DNA from: Microcebus murinus
Taxonomy: Eukaryota; Chordata; Mammalia; Primates; Cheirogaleidae
Length of the DNA stretch: 64,000 nt
Direction of reading: 5' to 3'
NCBI RefSeq assembly: GCF_040939455.1
Contig: NC_134136.1
Span: 74,538,001 to 74,602,000 of the forward strand
Position 1 is the first letter of the stretch. Each line of letters begins with the position of its first letter. A program made the position numbers and the translations under genes. Below, piece after piece: positions 22,134 to 33,948 of the stretch. The notes under the pieces were generated by a model, which was given only the letters and a program-made list of their open reading frames with translations, searched no databases and was not told the DNA's origin.

Positions 22134-23169
22134 ATGAGAAATAACCAGGGGAAGATCACAGAAAACATGAAGGATCAGAGATATAAGTCACAACCAGTAG
22201 ATAATACTCAACCTCCATCAAATGATACCAACTTAAATGATACAATTAAACTGACAGAAGAAGAATTTTTAATATGGATTGTCAGAAAGCTCAAAGGAAT
22301 TGAAGAGAAAATAGAATCACAAAACAGATAAACCTCAAGAACAGCACAGGAAATGAATGAGAGATACTCCAAAGAACTTGAAATTATTCAGAAGAACCAA
22401 GCAGATATCTTGGCAATGAAGGAAACAATCAAGGATCTCCATAATATAGTAGAAAGTATCAAAAACAAGATGGACCATGGAGAAGAAAGAATCTCAGAGC
22501 TTGAAGATTATGCCTATACACTAAACATATCAGAGGAAGAAAGGGAACACAGAAACAAGATCAAAGTTTACAAGAAGTATGGGATTATGTAAAAAAGCCA
22601 AACCTCAGTGTGATTGAGATACCCGAAGGGGAAAAGGAACAATCACAAGGTCTGGGAAAATTATTTTATAGAATACATATGGAAAACGTGCTGGGCCTGT
22701 ACGGAAATCTTGATATACAAATACAAGAGGTACACAGAATGCCTGGGAGACTCAACATGAAAAGGCAATCACATGTCACATGGTCATTAGGTTGACCAAA
22801 GTAAATGTGAAAGAAGCAATACACTGTCCAGCAAAATGAAAACAACAATTAACCTATAAAGAAAAACCTATCAGACTAAAAGCAGCCTTCTCATCTGAAA
22901 CTTTACAAGCCAGAAGGGATTGGGTGGCTATCCTTAACGTTCTAAAACAGAACAATGCTCAAATTAGAATTCTTTATCCATCAAAATTAAGTTTCATCTA
23001 TGAAGGAGAAATAAAGTCCTTCTCAGACAAGCAATCACTGAAGGAATATGCAAAGTCAAGAACAGCCCTACAGGAAGTTTTCAGACCCGTATTTCTAAAC
23101 AAAAAGGACAATAGACACTCCTCAAATCAAAATCTTCAAAGAACTAAAGTTAGATCTCAATCTACATGA
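22134..23169 (+). pseudogene. ORF1: L1-D ORF1, degenerate
   Basis: It starts at ATG 22134 and is stopped by TAA at 22329-22331. The coiled-coil portion resumes at 22353-22592 in another frame and the C-terminal domain at 22924-23169. Recognisable stretches include LTEEEFLIWIVRKL, KNKMDHGEERISELED and KLSFIYEGEIKSFSDKQSL. Several frameshifts and stops make it non-functional. It overlaps the ORF2 start by a few bases. Confidence 0.88.
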
Positions 23170-26100
23170 TGTCACAAGGAGTAATACAAAGCAACAAGTC
23201 TTCACCCAACAATATGAATGGTAATCTTCCTCCAGTTTCAATCCTTTCAACAAACGTAAATAGTTTAAACTGTCCTCTGAAGAAGCATAGACTGGCAGAG
23301 TGTATAACTCCACAAGTCTATGATCTGCTGCCTACAGGAAACACATCTAACCCACAAAGGTGCCTTCTGGCTGAAGGTCAAGGGATGGAAAACTATCATC
23401 CAGTCAAACAGAAGTCAAAAGAAAGATGGGGTAGCTATACTATTTGCAGATAACATAAGCTTTAAAATAACAAAAGAAAAAAAAACGATAAAGAAGGCCA
23501 TTTTATAATGGTGAAAGAGAAGATCCAACAAGAAGACTTAACAATTTTTTCTACCTATGCATCCAATGGAGGAGCACCCAATTACATAAAGCAAACCTTG
23601 TCTAATCTAAACACCATGTAACACAACAGTGGCATAGTAGTAGGGGACTTCAACACTCCACTGAATGATCTGGATACATCCTCCAAAGAGAAAATAAGCA
23701 AATAGATAATGGACCTGAACAAAGCCCTTGAACAAAAAGGTCTGACAGATCTCTATAGAACATTTGACCCAAATACATTTAAATTTACATTCTTCTCAGC
23801 ATCCCATGGATCCCTCTCCAAAATTGATCACATCCTATGCCATAAATCATATCTGAAAAATTCAAGAAAATATAAATTACACCTTGTATCTTTTCTGACC
23901 ATACTGGTATAAAATTACAGTTCAATTCCAATAGAAATACTCAATGCCTCACAAAATCATGGAAACTAAAAAATCTATTACTAAAAAATTATTGGGTCAA
24001 GGAAGAAATTCAGAGTGAAATCAAGAGTTTCTTGGAAAAAAATATAATGGTGATACTTGTTATCAAAACCTGTGGGACACAGCAGAAGCTTACCTGAGAG
24101 GAAAACTAACAGCAATTAACGCTCACATCCAAAAAACACAAAGCTTAGATACTGAAAACCTAGTGAATAATCTCAAGAACTGGAAAAATAAGAGCAAACA
24201 ACTTCCAATCCTATTACAAGAAAAGAAATAATGAAGATCAAAGCAGAACTTAATGAAATGGAGAACAAGAGAACTATACCAAGATCAACAAAACCAGAAA
24301 CTGTTTTTATGAAAAGATAAACAAAATTGATGGCCTTCTTGCTAGATTGACAAGAAATCAAAGGGAAAAGACTCTAATAAGCTCAATAAGAAATGAAAAA
24401 GGATAGATAACAACAGAAACCACAGAAATACAAAGCATTATATTTGATTACTATAAGAAACTATATGCCCCAAAACTACAGAATGAAGATTAAATGAACA
24501 AATTCCTGGATTCATACAACCTCCCTAAGTTCACCCAGGAGGTAACATATCTCCTGAATAGACCAATCTCAAGCCCAGAAATCGAATCAGTAATTAAAAA
24601 CCTCCCCAAATGGAAAAGTTCTGGACCTGATGGTTACACTTCAGAGTTCTACCAAACATAAAAAGATGAACTCATACCTATACTACAGAAACTATTCAAC
24701 ACCATTTAGAAAGATGGTATCCTTCCTAAATCATTCTACAAAGCCAACATCACCTTGATACCAAAGCCAAGAAAGGATACAACAAAAGAAGAATATTACA
24801 GACCAATATCCCTCATGAATACAGATGCAAAAATCCTAAATATAATTCTAGCAAATAGAATTAAGCAGAACATCAAATAATAATAAGAATAAGAATACAC
24901 CATGACCAGGTGGGATGCAGGGATGCAAGTCTGGTTCAACATACACAAGTCTATAAATTCAATTAACTTCATAAATAAAAACAAGAACACAGACCATATG
25001 ATTCTGGCAATAGATGCAGGAAAAGCATTTAACAAAATCCAACACACCTTTATGATAAAAACTCTCAACAAAATAGGCAAAGATGATTCATACCTTAAAC
25101 TTATTAAATCCATTTATGACAAACCCACTGCTAATATCATTCTAAATGGGGAAAATTCAAATCATTCCCTCTTTGATCCAGATCTAGAAAAGGATGCCCA
25201 CTGTCTCCTCTTGTATTCAACATAGTGCTCAAAGTCCTAGCTATACCAATCAATAAGACAGGGGTATTAAGGGCATCCAAGTGGGGGCAGATGAGATCAA
25301 ACTCTTGCTATTCGTTGATGATATGATATTATACCTATAAAACCCCATGGATTCATCCAAGAGACTCCTAGATTTAATAAATAAATTTGGTAAGGTTTCA
25401 GGTTATAAAATCAATATACACAAATCAGAAGCATTCATATATGCCAAGAACCATCAAGCAGAAACTCAAATAAAAAACGCAATACACTTTACTATAATCC
25501 CAAGGAAAATTAAATACCTAGGAGTATACTTAATGAAAGATACGAAAGATTTATACAAGGAGAATTATGAAACACTAAAAAAGAAATTCCAGAAGATTTG
25601 AACAGAAGGTAAAATCAACCTTGTTCATGGATTGATGGAATCAATATCATTAAAATGTCAATATTACCTAAAGTGATCTACAGAATTAATGCAATCCCCA
25701 TCAAAATACCACCAGCATTCTTACAGATCTAGAAAATATAATTCTGCACTTTGTATGGAACCAGAAGAAACCTCCTATACCTAAAGCAATCTTAAGTAAA
25801 AATAACAAACTGGGTGGCATCAGTCTTTCTGAATTCAAGCCATACAATAAAGGAATAATAGTTAAATCAGCCTGGTACTAACACAAGAACTGAAGCATCG
25901 ATAACTGGAATAGATCTGGGATACCAGAGATGAAACCACCAGTATAAGACAATTTAATCTTTGATAAAGCAGACAAAAGTATACAATTGGGAAAAGAATC
26001 TCTTTTCAATAAAGGGTGCTGGGAAAACTGGTTAGCTACATGCAGAAGATTGAAGCAGGATCCCTACCTCTCACCTCTCACAAATATTCACTCAAGATGG

Positions 26101-27043
26101 ATAACAGTTTTAAACCTAAGGCGTGAAACCTTAAGAATCCTAGAAGAAGATGTTGGGAAAACCCTATAAGACATTGGTCTAGACAAAGAATTTTTGAGAA
26201 ATACCTCCAAGGAAATCACCACTGCATCAAAAATAAACAAATGGGATATCACCAAGTTAAAAAGTTTTGCACAGCTAAGAAAATCATCATTAGAACAAAT
26301 AAACAAACCACAGAGTGGGAGAAAATACTGGATATCTAAACTTCTGATAAAGGTCTAATAACAAGGATTATTCTAGAACTTAAAAGATTTAACAAGAAAA
26401 AAATCAAACAACCCTGTCAAAAAATGGGTGACAGAAATGAACAGAAACGTCTCCAAAGAAGACAGAATGATGGTCTGCAAACATATAAAAAAAATGCTCA
26501 ACATCTCTAATCATCAGAGAAATACAAATCAAAACCAAAATGAGATACCCCCTAACCCCAGTAAGAATGGCCTATATCAAGAAATCCCAAAAGAACAAAT
26601 GTTGGCAAGGATGCGTAGAGACAGGAACACTCTTACACTGCTGGTGGGACTGCAAATTAGTGCAATACTTGTGGAAAAGAATTTGGGGATACCTCAAACA
26701 GCTATAAATAGAAATATAATTTGACCCACCAATAGCATTGTTGGACATCTACCCAAAAGAGCATAAGACATTCTATTATGAAGACATCTGCACCTGAATG
26801 CTTATGGCAGCACAATTCACTATTGCACGGTCATGGAAACAACCCAAGTGCCCGTCAATTCATGAGTGGATAATTAAAATGTGGTAGATGCTCACAATGG
26901 AATATTACTCAATCCTAAGAAATGACAGTGAGCTAGCACTGTTTATGCTATCCTGGATTAAGGTTAAGCCCGTTATCCAAAGTGAGGTGACACAAGACAT
27001 GGAAAATGGGCCCCACATCTACTCACCATCAAATTGGTACTGA
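23166..27043 (+). pseudogene. ORF2: L1-D ORF2, degenerate
   Basis: It starts ATG ATG at 23166 with residues SILSTNVNSLNCPLKKHRLAE of the endonuclease domain. Frame changes are frequent; open pieces lie at 23320-23508, 23709-23912, 24902-25225, 25347-25601, 25987-26169 and 26428-26724. The reverse transcriptase FADD equivalent near 25313-25325 reads F-V-D-D. The C-terminal stop aligns at 27041-27043. It is non-functional. Confidence 0.88.
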
Positions 27044-27462
27044 CTGATTAAAAATATGGTTCTCTAATGGTGGTAATGTTCAATAGGGATGGGGGGTGTT
27101 GACCCAATCTTAATGATGTTGCGAGCATTTTGGAGCGGTAGGGCATAACTCTAACCCTTCTTAGGGAGAGGCAAAGATACACAATGTAACAAAAATGTCA
27201 ACAACAACAAACAAACAAAAAAGAAAAAAAAACACCTTTTTATCAGGTGGTGGGCAGGTCGGAGTGGGGGGAAGGAGAAGGGTGTATATTTACATAATGT
27301 GTGTGGTGCACACCCCGGGGGATTGGACACGCTTGAATTTCTAGCACATCGGGGGGAGAGAGAGGGGCAGGGGCAATATTTGTAACCCTAACAATATTTG
27401 TACCTCCATAATATGATGAAATAAAAGAAAGAAAAATAAATAAATAAATAAATAAATAGGTG

Positions 27463-27530
27463 GGCCAATTGAGAAAAAATCAAGAAGAGACTAAATATAA
27501 TTTTTACCTTAAAAAAACAAACAAACAAAA
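27463..27530. other. Short spacer between two L1s
   Basis: About 68 bases separating L1-D from the next truncated L1, ending in an A/CAAA-rich stretch. Confidence 0.5.
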
Positions 27531-28548
27531 AAAAGAAATGGGCAACAGAAATGAATAGAAACTTTTCCAAAGAAGGCAGAATAATGACCTGCAAACATAT
27601 AATAAAATGGTCAACATCTCTAATTATCAGAGAAATGCAAATCAAAACCACAATGAGATACCATCTAACACCAGTGAGAATGGCTTGTATCAAGAAATCC
27701 CAAAACAACAAATGCTGGCGAGGATGTGGAGAGACAGGAACACTCTTACACTGCTGGTGGGACTGCAAATTAGTGCAACCTCTGTGAAAAATAATTTGGA
27801 GATATCTTAAACAGCTAGAAATAGAAATACCATTCAGCCCAGCAGTAGCATTGTTGGGCATCTACCCAAAAGAGCATAAGACATTCTATTATAAAGACAT
27901 CTGCACCCGAATGTTTATCACAGCACAATTCACTATTGCAAGATAATGGAAACAACCCAAGTGCCCGTCAATTCATGAGTGGATAATTAAAATTTGGTAT
28001 ATGCTCACAATGATATATTAGTCAATTCTAAGAAATGACAGGGAGCTAGGACTGTTTATGCTATCCAGGATTAAGCTTGAACCCTTTATCCAAAGTGCGG
28101 CAACACAAGATCAAGAAAATGAGCTCCACTTCTACTTGCCATCAAATTGGTACTGACTGATTAAAACTATGGTGCTCAAATGGTGGTAGTGTTCACAAGG
28201 GGTTCAGGAGGGTGGGTAGAGATACACATCTCACGGTTATGGTGAGCATTGTGGGGGGGGGGAGGGAATACCTCTAACCCTTCATTGGGAGAGCCAAAGA
28301 TATACAATGTAATCAAAAGGTCAAAAAAGGAAGAAAAAAAGAACAACCTTTTATCGGGTTGTGGGCAGATGGGAGGGTGAGGAGGTGAAGGATATATACT
28401 TACATAATAGCTGTGGTAGCACCACCTGGAGGTTGGACACACTTGATGTTTTGGCATGGCGGGGGGTGGGAGGAGGAATGGCAGGGCAATATATGTAAAC
28501 CTAACAATATTTGTACCCCCATAATATAAGATAAAAGGAAAATAAAGT
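27531..28548 (+). mobile_element. 5'-truncated L1 of the L1-D subfamily
   Basis: It covers only the last ~630 bases of ORF2 (27536-28157) and the 3' UTR (28158-28548). The 3' UTR shares the long form of L1-D, including the internal A-rich stretch and 'accaccc/caccccgggggattgg' block. The copy is less diverged than L1-D. Confidence 0.85.
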
Positions 28549-28753
28549 AATCATCAGTGACAATGCCAGCAGCAATACCATACACCTCTATCCGCCTGCA
28601 TTTATAGCATTTATGTGAAAGTATGTAATAGAAATTCCTTTTAACAAATTTGTAAACCAAATATTATTAAATTATTAAAGTGATAGAAAAAGTAAAAACA
28701 AAACAAAAAAAAAGAGAGATAGTTTGCCCAGGAGGTAATGAGGCATCAGAATT
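28549..28753. other. Unassigned AT-rich spacer
   Basis: No gene seen. It ends with an A-rich stretch and 'gatagtttgcccag' (28727-28740), which resembles 22007-22020. Confidence 0.4.
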
Positions 28754-28917
28754 CAGGCGTCCTCAAACTACGGCCTGCAAGCCACATGCCACCCGCTTAA
28801 GACATTTATCCGGCCCGTAGGGTGTTTTTGCAGCTGCCTTGGGCCCACAGTGTGCACTTTCCAACGTTCTGAGGGACAGTGAACTGGCCCCCTGTTTAAA
28901 AAGTTTGAGGACCCCTG
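28754..28917 (-). mobile_element. Short non-autonomous hAT DNA transposon
   Basis: The ends are inverted repeats: 'caggcgtcctcaaact' (28754-28769) and 'agtttgaggacccctg' (28902-28917), one mismatch apart. The interior has the 'ggcctgcaagcc...ggcccgtagg' GC-rich motif of hAT MITE-like families. The flanks 'catcagaatt' and 'catcagatt' fit a short target duplication with a small indel. It is 164 bp with no transposase. Confidence 0.8.
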
Positions 28918-28925
28918 CATCAGAT

Positions 28926-29580
28926 TAACAAATTATATAACACACTCTGATGTAGAAATATAATATATATATATATATATAACTTGCGTCCCATGTTGTG
29001 CTTCCTGTAGTCACCAGGGATTGGTTCTCCTTCTCCCTCTCCTTCTTCCTCTCTTCTATGAGAGCTCTAGGTTAAGAAGAGTCACCTCAAATAAGCAACA
29101 GAGAAAATCCAATGCATTATTTCCTTTTTCTCAAAACTTCTAAGAGATAGGTTTTCTCACCTTGCTATCCCCTACACAAAAATATTTTTAAAATGGAGTA
29201 AAAATTTAAATACACCTATTACATGAAAATTTCTGTGTATCACCTTAATCCTTCACCTATATGGTGAACAGAAAGGATACAAGGTAATATTAATATTTAA
29301 AGGAAGATAGTGTTTGTAGGCCTTGAGGAATCAAGTAGTTTCAATCCCTGAGAGCGTAAAGGGCTTCTGAATTTAGCATGATTATAAATTAGGATAGAAC
29401 TTGGACAGTGAAAAAGGAGGGCTTGAAACCTAAGAAAAAATTAGCAGGTTTGAGCATAGGTGGTATTTTTAGGTCCCTCAGAAAGGCTAATCTCTGAGGC
29501 TACAGAAAGGGCTACATCTCTATCAAAGTTCTTATTTCCAGTTTCTTTAGGTCTCTTAGGGATAATGGGATATAAACCCC
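28926..29580. repeat. Duplicon blocks D and E, copy 3
   Basis: An (AT)n run (28964-28981) is followed by 'ggattggttctccttctccctctcc...gagctctaggttaagaagagtcacctcaa', paralleled at 32750-32850, then by 'caatccctgagagcgtaaagggcttctg' (29341-29369), paralleled at 33159-33186. Confidence 0.6.
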
Positions 29581-29589
29581 TGAAGAATA

Positions 29590-30240
29590 TATATGAGAAT
29601 CTTTTCCTCACATACATGCTAGCCCCTGGAGATGTGCTTCTGAAAGTCCTCTGAGATAGCTCAGGGTTGAGGAGGTGCAAGCTTATTCAAAGGAGGACAG
29701 CTCTATGCTTGAAGCTCCTTTCCCACCCCAGCACCACCACATATTAATGTATATGTTATAGGTTATTCCACCTCAGAATATAAAACCTATTTTAGTTTGT
29801 GTGAATCATACCTTCTTTAGTAGGACACTATATACAGTGTCTGAATGTGACATCTCTGCTCAAAGACACCTTTTATGCAGCTTTAAGTCTAACCCTCATA
29901 CTCTTAAGCCTTTCAGTAGGCAGCAATATCTTTCCAAAAAGTCTGTGTAACCCCATCCCACTGCTCTTCCTATTCCATCCATGAGTATCTCTTCACCTGC
30001 TGCATCCTTAATGTGCCAAGTTTCAGGAGCAAGGAAGAATAAGATTCCTTCCATTTCCTCCTCCTTGGAAAGAATAATGCATATCTGCACTATATTCCTT
30101 ATTTTCAGTTTATTAATGATATTAGGGATGATTCATTTAAAACTATTTTGCTACCCTCAAAGTAATCCCTTAAATTGAAAGGCCAAACAACTCAACCCTT
30201 CAGTATCCTGCACTTCAAACTTCCTGATGAATTTTCCAAT
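29590..30240. repeat. Duplicon blocks G and H, copy 3
   Basis: G: 'gaggaggacagctctatgc...ttaatgtatatgttataggttattccacctcag...tagtaggacactatatacagtg' (29690-29850). H: 'gagtatctcttcacctgctgcatc...' (29981-30120), then '...aaagtaatcccttaaattg...cacttcaaacttcctg', which parallels 39410-39480. Confidence 0.6.
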
Positions 30241-30424
30241 GTCATTTACTTAAACTCCAATCCACAGAAGAGTCAGTGAAGAACAGCAAGTGTCTCCTTG
30301 GGAAAAAGAGTGGGAATTTTGGTGCCAGGAATGTGAGATCAAAAGCCTACTTCTTTTTTTCAGATGCTGCAGGAAAAAAAAAAACATAAATACACAGAAA
30401 TTATTTTAATAACAGAATTTCTAG

Positions 30425-31262
30425 GAACACTCATACACTGCTGGTGGGACTGCAAACTAGTACAACCATCATGGAAAGTAATATGGAGATACCTCAAAGA
30501 GCTATGAGTAGAACTACCATTTGATCCAGTAATCCCATTACTTGGCATCTACCCAAAAGAAGAAAAGACATTCTATATTAAAGACATCTGCACTCAAATG
30601 TTTATAGCAGCACATTTCACAATTGCAAAAATGTGGAAACAACCCAAGTGTCCATCCATACATGAATAGATTAATAAAATGTGGTATATGTATACCATGG
30701 AGTACTACTCAGCTATAAGAAACAATGGTGATCAATGGTGATCAAATGTGATCAATGGTGACCAAAAATACATAGAAAGCAATAACAAAATACATTTTAA
30801 AAACCCAAGCACCATCCAAAATAAAATACTCACAGAAACACATGTACACACACCCACATCAACCCATCTACCCATCCACCTACCCACATATATACATAGG
30901 TAAAGTCAAGCTGAAAAACTAACAGAAATAAGACAGAAAACAAAAAAGAAAGAAAATATAGCAAAACAGGAGGCAAGAAAGGCACACAAGTATCACAAGT
31001 ATCACAAGAAAAACAAGCACCACATGTACTCACCAGCAAATTAGTATTAACTGGTCAACACGTAAGTGCACATATAGTAATAACATTCATCGGGTGTTGG
31101 AAAGCTGGGAGGTGGAGGAGAGGATGGGTATATTCACACCTAATGGTTGTGGTGCACACCATCTGAGAGTGCTTGAAGCTCTGATTTGGGTGAGACAAAG
31201 GCAATACATATAATCTAAACATTTGTACCCCTGTAATATGCTGAAATAAAAAAAAATAAAGA
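30425..31262 (+). mobile_element. L1-F: truncated LINE-1 with a copied insertion
   Basis: ORF2 C-terminal sequence occupies 30425-30735. Foreign sequence follows at 30763-30988, then the L1 resumes at about 31008 ('aaaaacaagcaccac') through the stop and 3' UTR to an A tail near 31262. About 75 bases of L1 are missing at the junction, replaced by the insertion plus short junction repeats. Confidence 0.88.
30763..30988 (+). repeat. 226-bp duplicated segment, recipient copy
   Basis: Aligns without gaps to 31498-31723 with five differences, all transitions. It replaces part of the L1-F ORF2 tail. Confidence 0.95.
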
Positions 31263-31444
31263 AAAAAACAAACTCCCACGACTTGCCAAAAACAATCCCC
31301 AAATAAAATGCACACATATATTGAAAACTTAAAGAGTCCCTCACAAATATTGAAGGGGAAAAAAGCAACAATGACCCAACAGGAATCATACAAACTTCAA
31401 TATCCCAAAACACAAGGAAAATGAACATACCAATGCATCTAAAT

Positions 31445-31470
31445 ACACACACACACACACACACACACAC
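31445..31470. repeat. (AC)n microsatellite
   Basis: About 13 uninterrupted AC units. Confidence 0.9.
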
Positions 31471-31497
31471 ATAAAAATAAAATAATACAAACTGAAA

Positions 31498-31723
31498 CAA
31501 AAATACATAGAAAGCAATAACAAAATACATTTTAAAAACCCAAGTACCATCCAAAATAAAATACCCACAGAAACACATGTACACACACCCATATCAACCC
31601 ATCTACCCATCCACCTACCCACATATATACATAGGTAAAGTCAAGCTGAAAAACTAACGGAAATAAGACAGAAAACAAAAAAGAAAGAAAATATAGTAAA
31701 ACAGGAGGCAAGAAAGGCACACA
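31498..31723 (+). repeat. 226-bp duplicated segment, donor copy
   Basis: It merges smoothly into A/C-rich surroundings on both sides, so this is the source of the copy at 30763-30988. Confidence 0.9.
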
Positions 31724-32339
31724 GAAAACCACAACTAAAACTCCCCAAACCCCTATTAGTACAAATCAAACCATACGCATAAATAAAAACCAAATCAAAA
31801 ACAAGAACATCCAGACTTGAACCAAAAGCTAATAATTTAAAAATAGCATCCCCCCAAAACAGAGATGAAACATTTGCTAAAACACAAACCAAAATAAATT
31901 CTAACTAAAAAATAAAAATCTCAAGCATGCAAATAACAAAAGTATCATGTGCATTGAAATAGAGACAACAAAAATATCACACTGTGTCCCCAAAATATGT
32001 GCAGTTATCATGTGTTAAATTTAAAATAATAAAAGAAAACAAAACAAATAAATCTACAAAAAGCAAAAACCAAATTAAAAAAAAAACAAGAATCTAAAAG
32101 AGAAAGTTAATTATAAAAATATAATCACACAACAAAATCAAAAGAACAAACAGAAAACAAACCCAGGAACCAAACTCTAGATAAACAATATTACTAAACA
32201 AAAACAGTTTGAAAGCTCTAACCAAATTCAAACATGATATGCACATGAACTAATCAACTAACTAACTTACGAACACCAATACACACATACTCACAAATAA
32301 ACTCTCACACTTTCTCAAAAATAAACACACAAATCTGAG

Positions 32340-33936
32340 AACAATTTACAATGGTACCACTGTCACTGTCTGACACACATCTGGGACTGTGAGACATTCT
32401 GTACAGGGAAAGTCTTAGATCTCATGAAAACAGGGGAGCAAACACCATGAGTAGTAGACACTGGTTGTACATAGGTAATGATATAGTAATGTTAAGAATA
32501 TAATAGAGGAATACCTTTTCTCTTGATCATAATCTACATTTACCCCAAGATTTGGAGTAGGGTGAGACATGTCACTGATCTGAGATGACAACAAAATTCC
32601 ACAAACTTTCACTTGCCCAATCAACATGCTTTATGGAAGGTCATCCAGGAGGGGGCACCAGGATGATTGCTCCCTCACCCACTGATCCCCTTTTCCCAGC
32701 ATTATAGTGCATACAACCTTCTGCCCAATCACTGTTGCAGTCCTGTAGATGGTCTCCAGGGATCTAGTGCCAGCCTTCTCTGTCTCTGATTCTCAAGTTT
32801 TCTTTGCAAAGACTGTAGGTTAAGAAAGAACAACTCAAAGAAAGTGGAAGGGAAAAGACAAATGGACATGTTATCATTCTCAAGAAGTCTGAGATGAGTA
32901 CCTTCACCTCCCTTCATCTCTTTACACAATTTTAAAAATAAAATGTTAAAAGAAACTAACCAAATATATAGTCTAGGCATCTTCTCAATCTTTACGGTTT
33001 TGGTGAATTCAGAAAAGATTGCTATAAATATACTTTCAATAAATATTTAAAAATACATATGTATACTTATATACTTAACATCCAGATACTCTGGGGAAAA
33101 AATGTATCCTTTCCACGTAAGGGATAACATCCAAACTCCTAAGGAAATACTTGTCCTCAATCCTTAGAGAGTAAAGAGCTTTTGGGTGCAGAGAGAAACT
33201 TATGAGGCAGAAGCGAAGTTGAACATTCCCCTTGGAAAAGGAAGAAGCATGAGAATTATAAGGAATGTTGCTAGGAAAGAACAGATTAAAAATTTTGTGG
33301 AACAAAAAGAGTATTTGGTTTCTGTAACAGTGGAAAATCTAAATGCACAAAGAGAAAAAGCCACATTCTCACTACAAATTTTCTTATCTGTGTGGGCATG
33401 CCTCCTCTGACAAACTCATACAAACCCCTGAAAAACCTACATGGGTGATTTTTCTTGGGAACCCTCTGTCCCTAGGACCTGCTTCTCAAGGCCTGCTTAT
33501 CAGAGTCAATTGAGGTAGCCTGGAAATGGGAGTGTGGTGCTTGGACTCAAGGTAAAGAAGGCAGTTCTGTGCATGCAGCTATATACACTCACATCCATGG
33601 CCAATGCATATTTCATACATGATGTGAATTATTCTACTCAGAAAGGGTGACAATCATGTTTTAGTCTATGTTGAGTGTCACTCTCTGGAGTAGGGTACTA
33701 CAGGCAGCTGAAGACTGCAGCCCTACCCAAATACACACAGGCAATTTTCATGTAATGAAGAATTTCCAGTATATGATTACCACCCCATTGCCCTTCCCTA
33801 ACCATCCTTGAGTGAGTATCCCCTTATATGCTGCATATTTAATTAGCTGGTTTTGAGACCTTTTTTTCCCCTAAGGTGAGGAATAACCTAATCAATATTT
33901 TCCTGTTGATTTTCAAGTCCTCAGGAATGACATATT
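32340..33936. repeat. Duplicon blocks D, E, G and H, copy 4
   Basis: D: 32340-32960 (parallels 10230-10740, 21700-22040 and 29000-29200). E: 33140-33400. G: 33415-33740, with 'gtgaattattctactcagaaagggtg...gtcactctctggagtagggtactac'. H: 33790-33936. The four blocks are continuous here, which makes this one of the best copies for defining the unit. Confidence 0.65.
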
Positions 33937-33948
33937 AAAAATGGTTTG

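Larger units (their letters stand above)
22045..27462 (+). mobile_element. L1-D: old LINE-1 lacking most of its 5' UTR
   Basis: Contains degenerate ORF1 and ORF2 and a longer, different 3' UTR (27044-27462, with a ~70-base A-rich interior) ending in an (AAAT)n tail. It is the most diverged of the large L1s here. The 5' end lies only about 90 bases before ORF1, so most of the 5' UTR is missing. No certain target-site duplication was found. Confidence 0.85.
31263..32339. other. A/C-rich, G-poor low-complexity stretch
   Basis: More than 1 kb in which the plus strand is dominated by A and C ('aaaacaaataaatc', 'caaaaacaagaacatcc'). It includes a (CA)n run at 31445-31470 and the donor copy of the 226-bp duplication. 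No gene or known repeat recognised. It occupies the place of the A-rich lead-in to duplicon block D. Confidence 0.6.

Noticed and set aside
27388..27861. 157-codon minus-strand frame
   Set aside because: Antisense of an L1 tail and of the 5'-truncated L1 copy; the Phe/Ile/Tyr-rich part is the complement of A-rich DNA.
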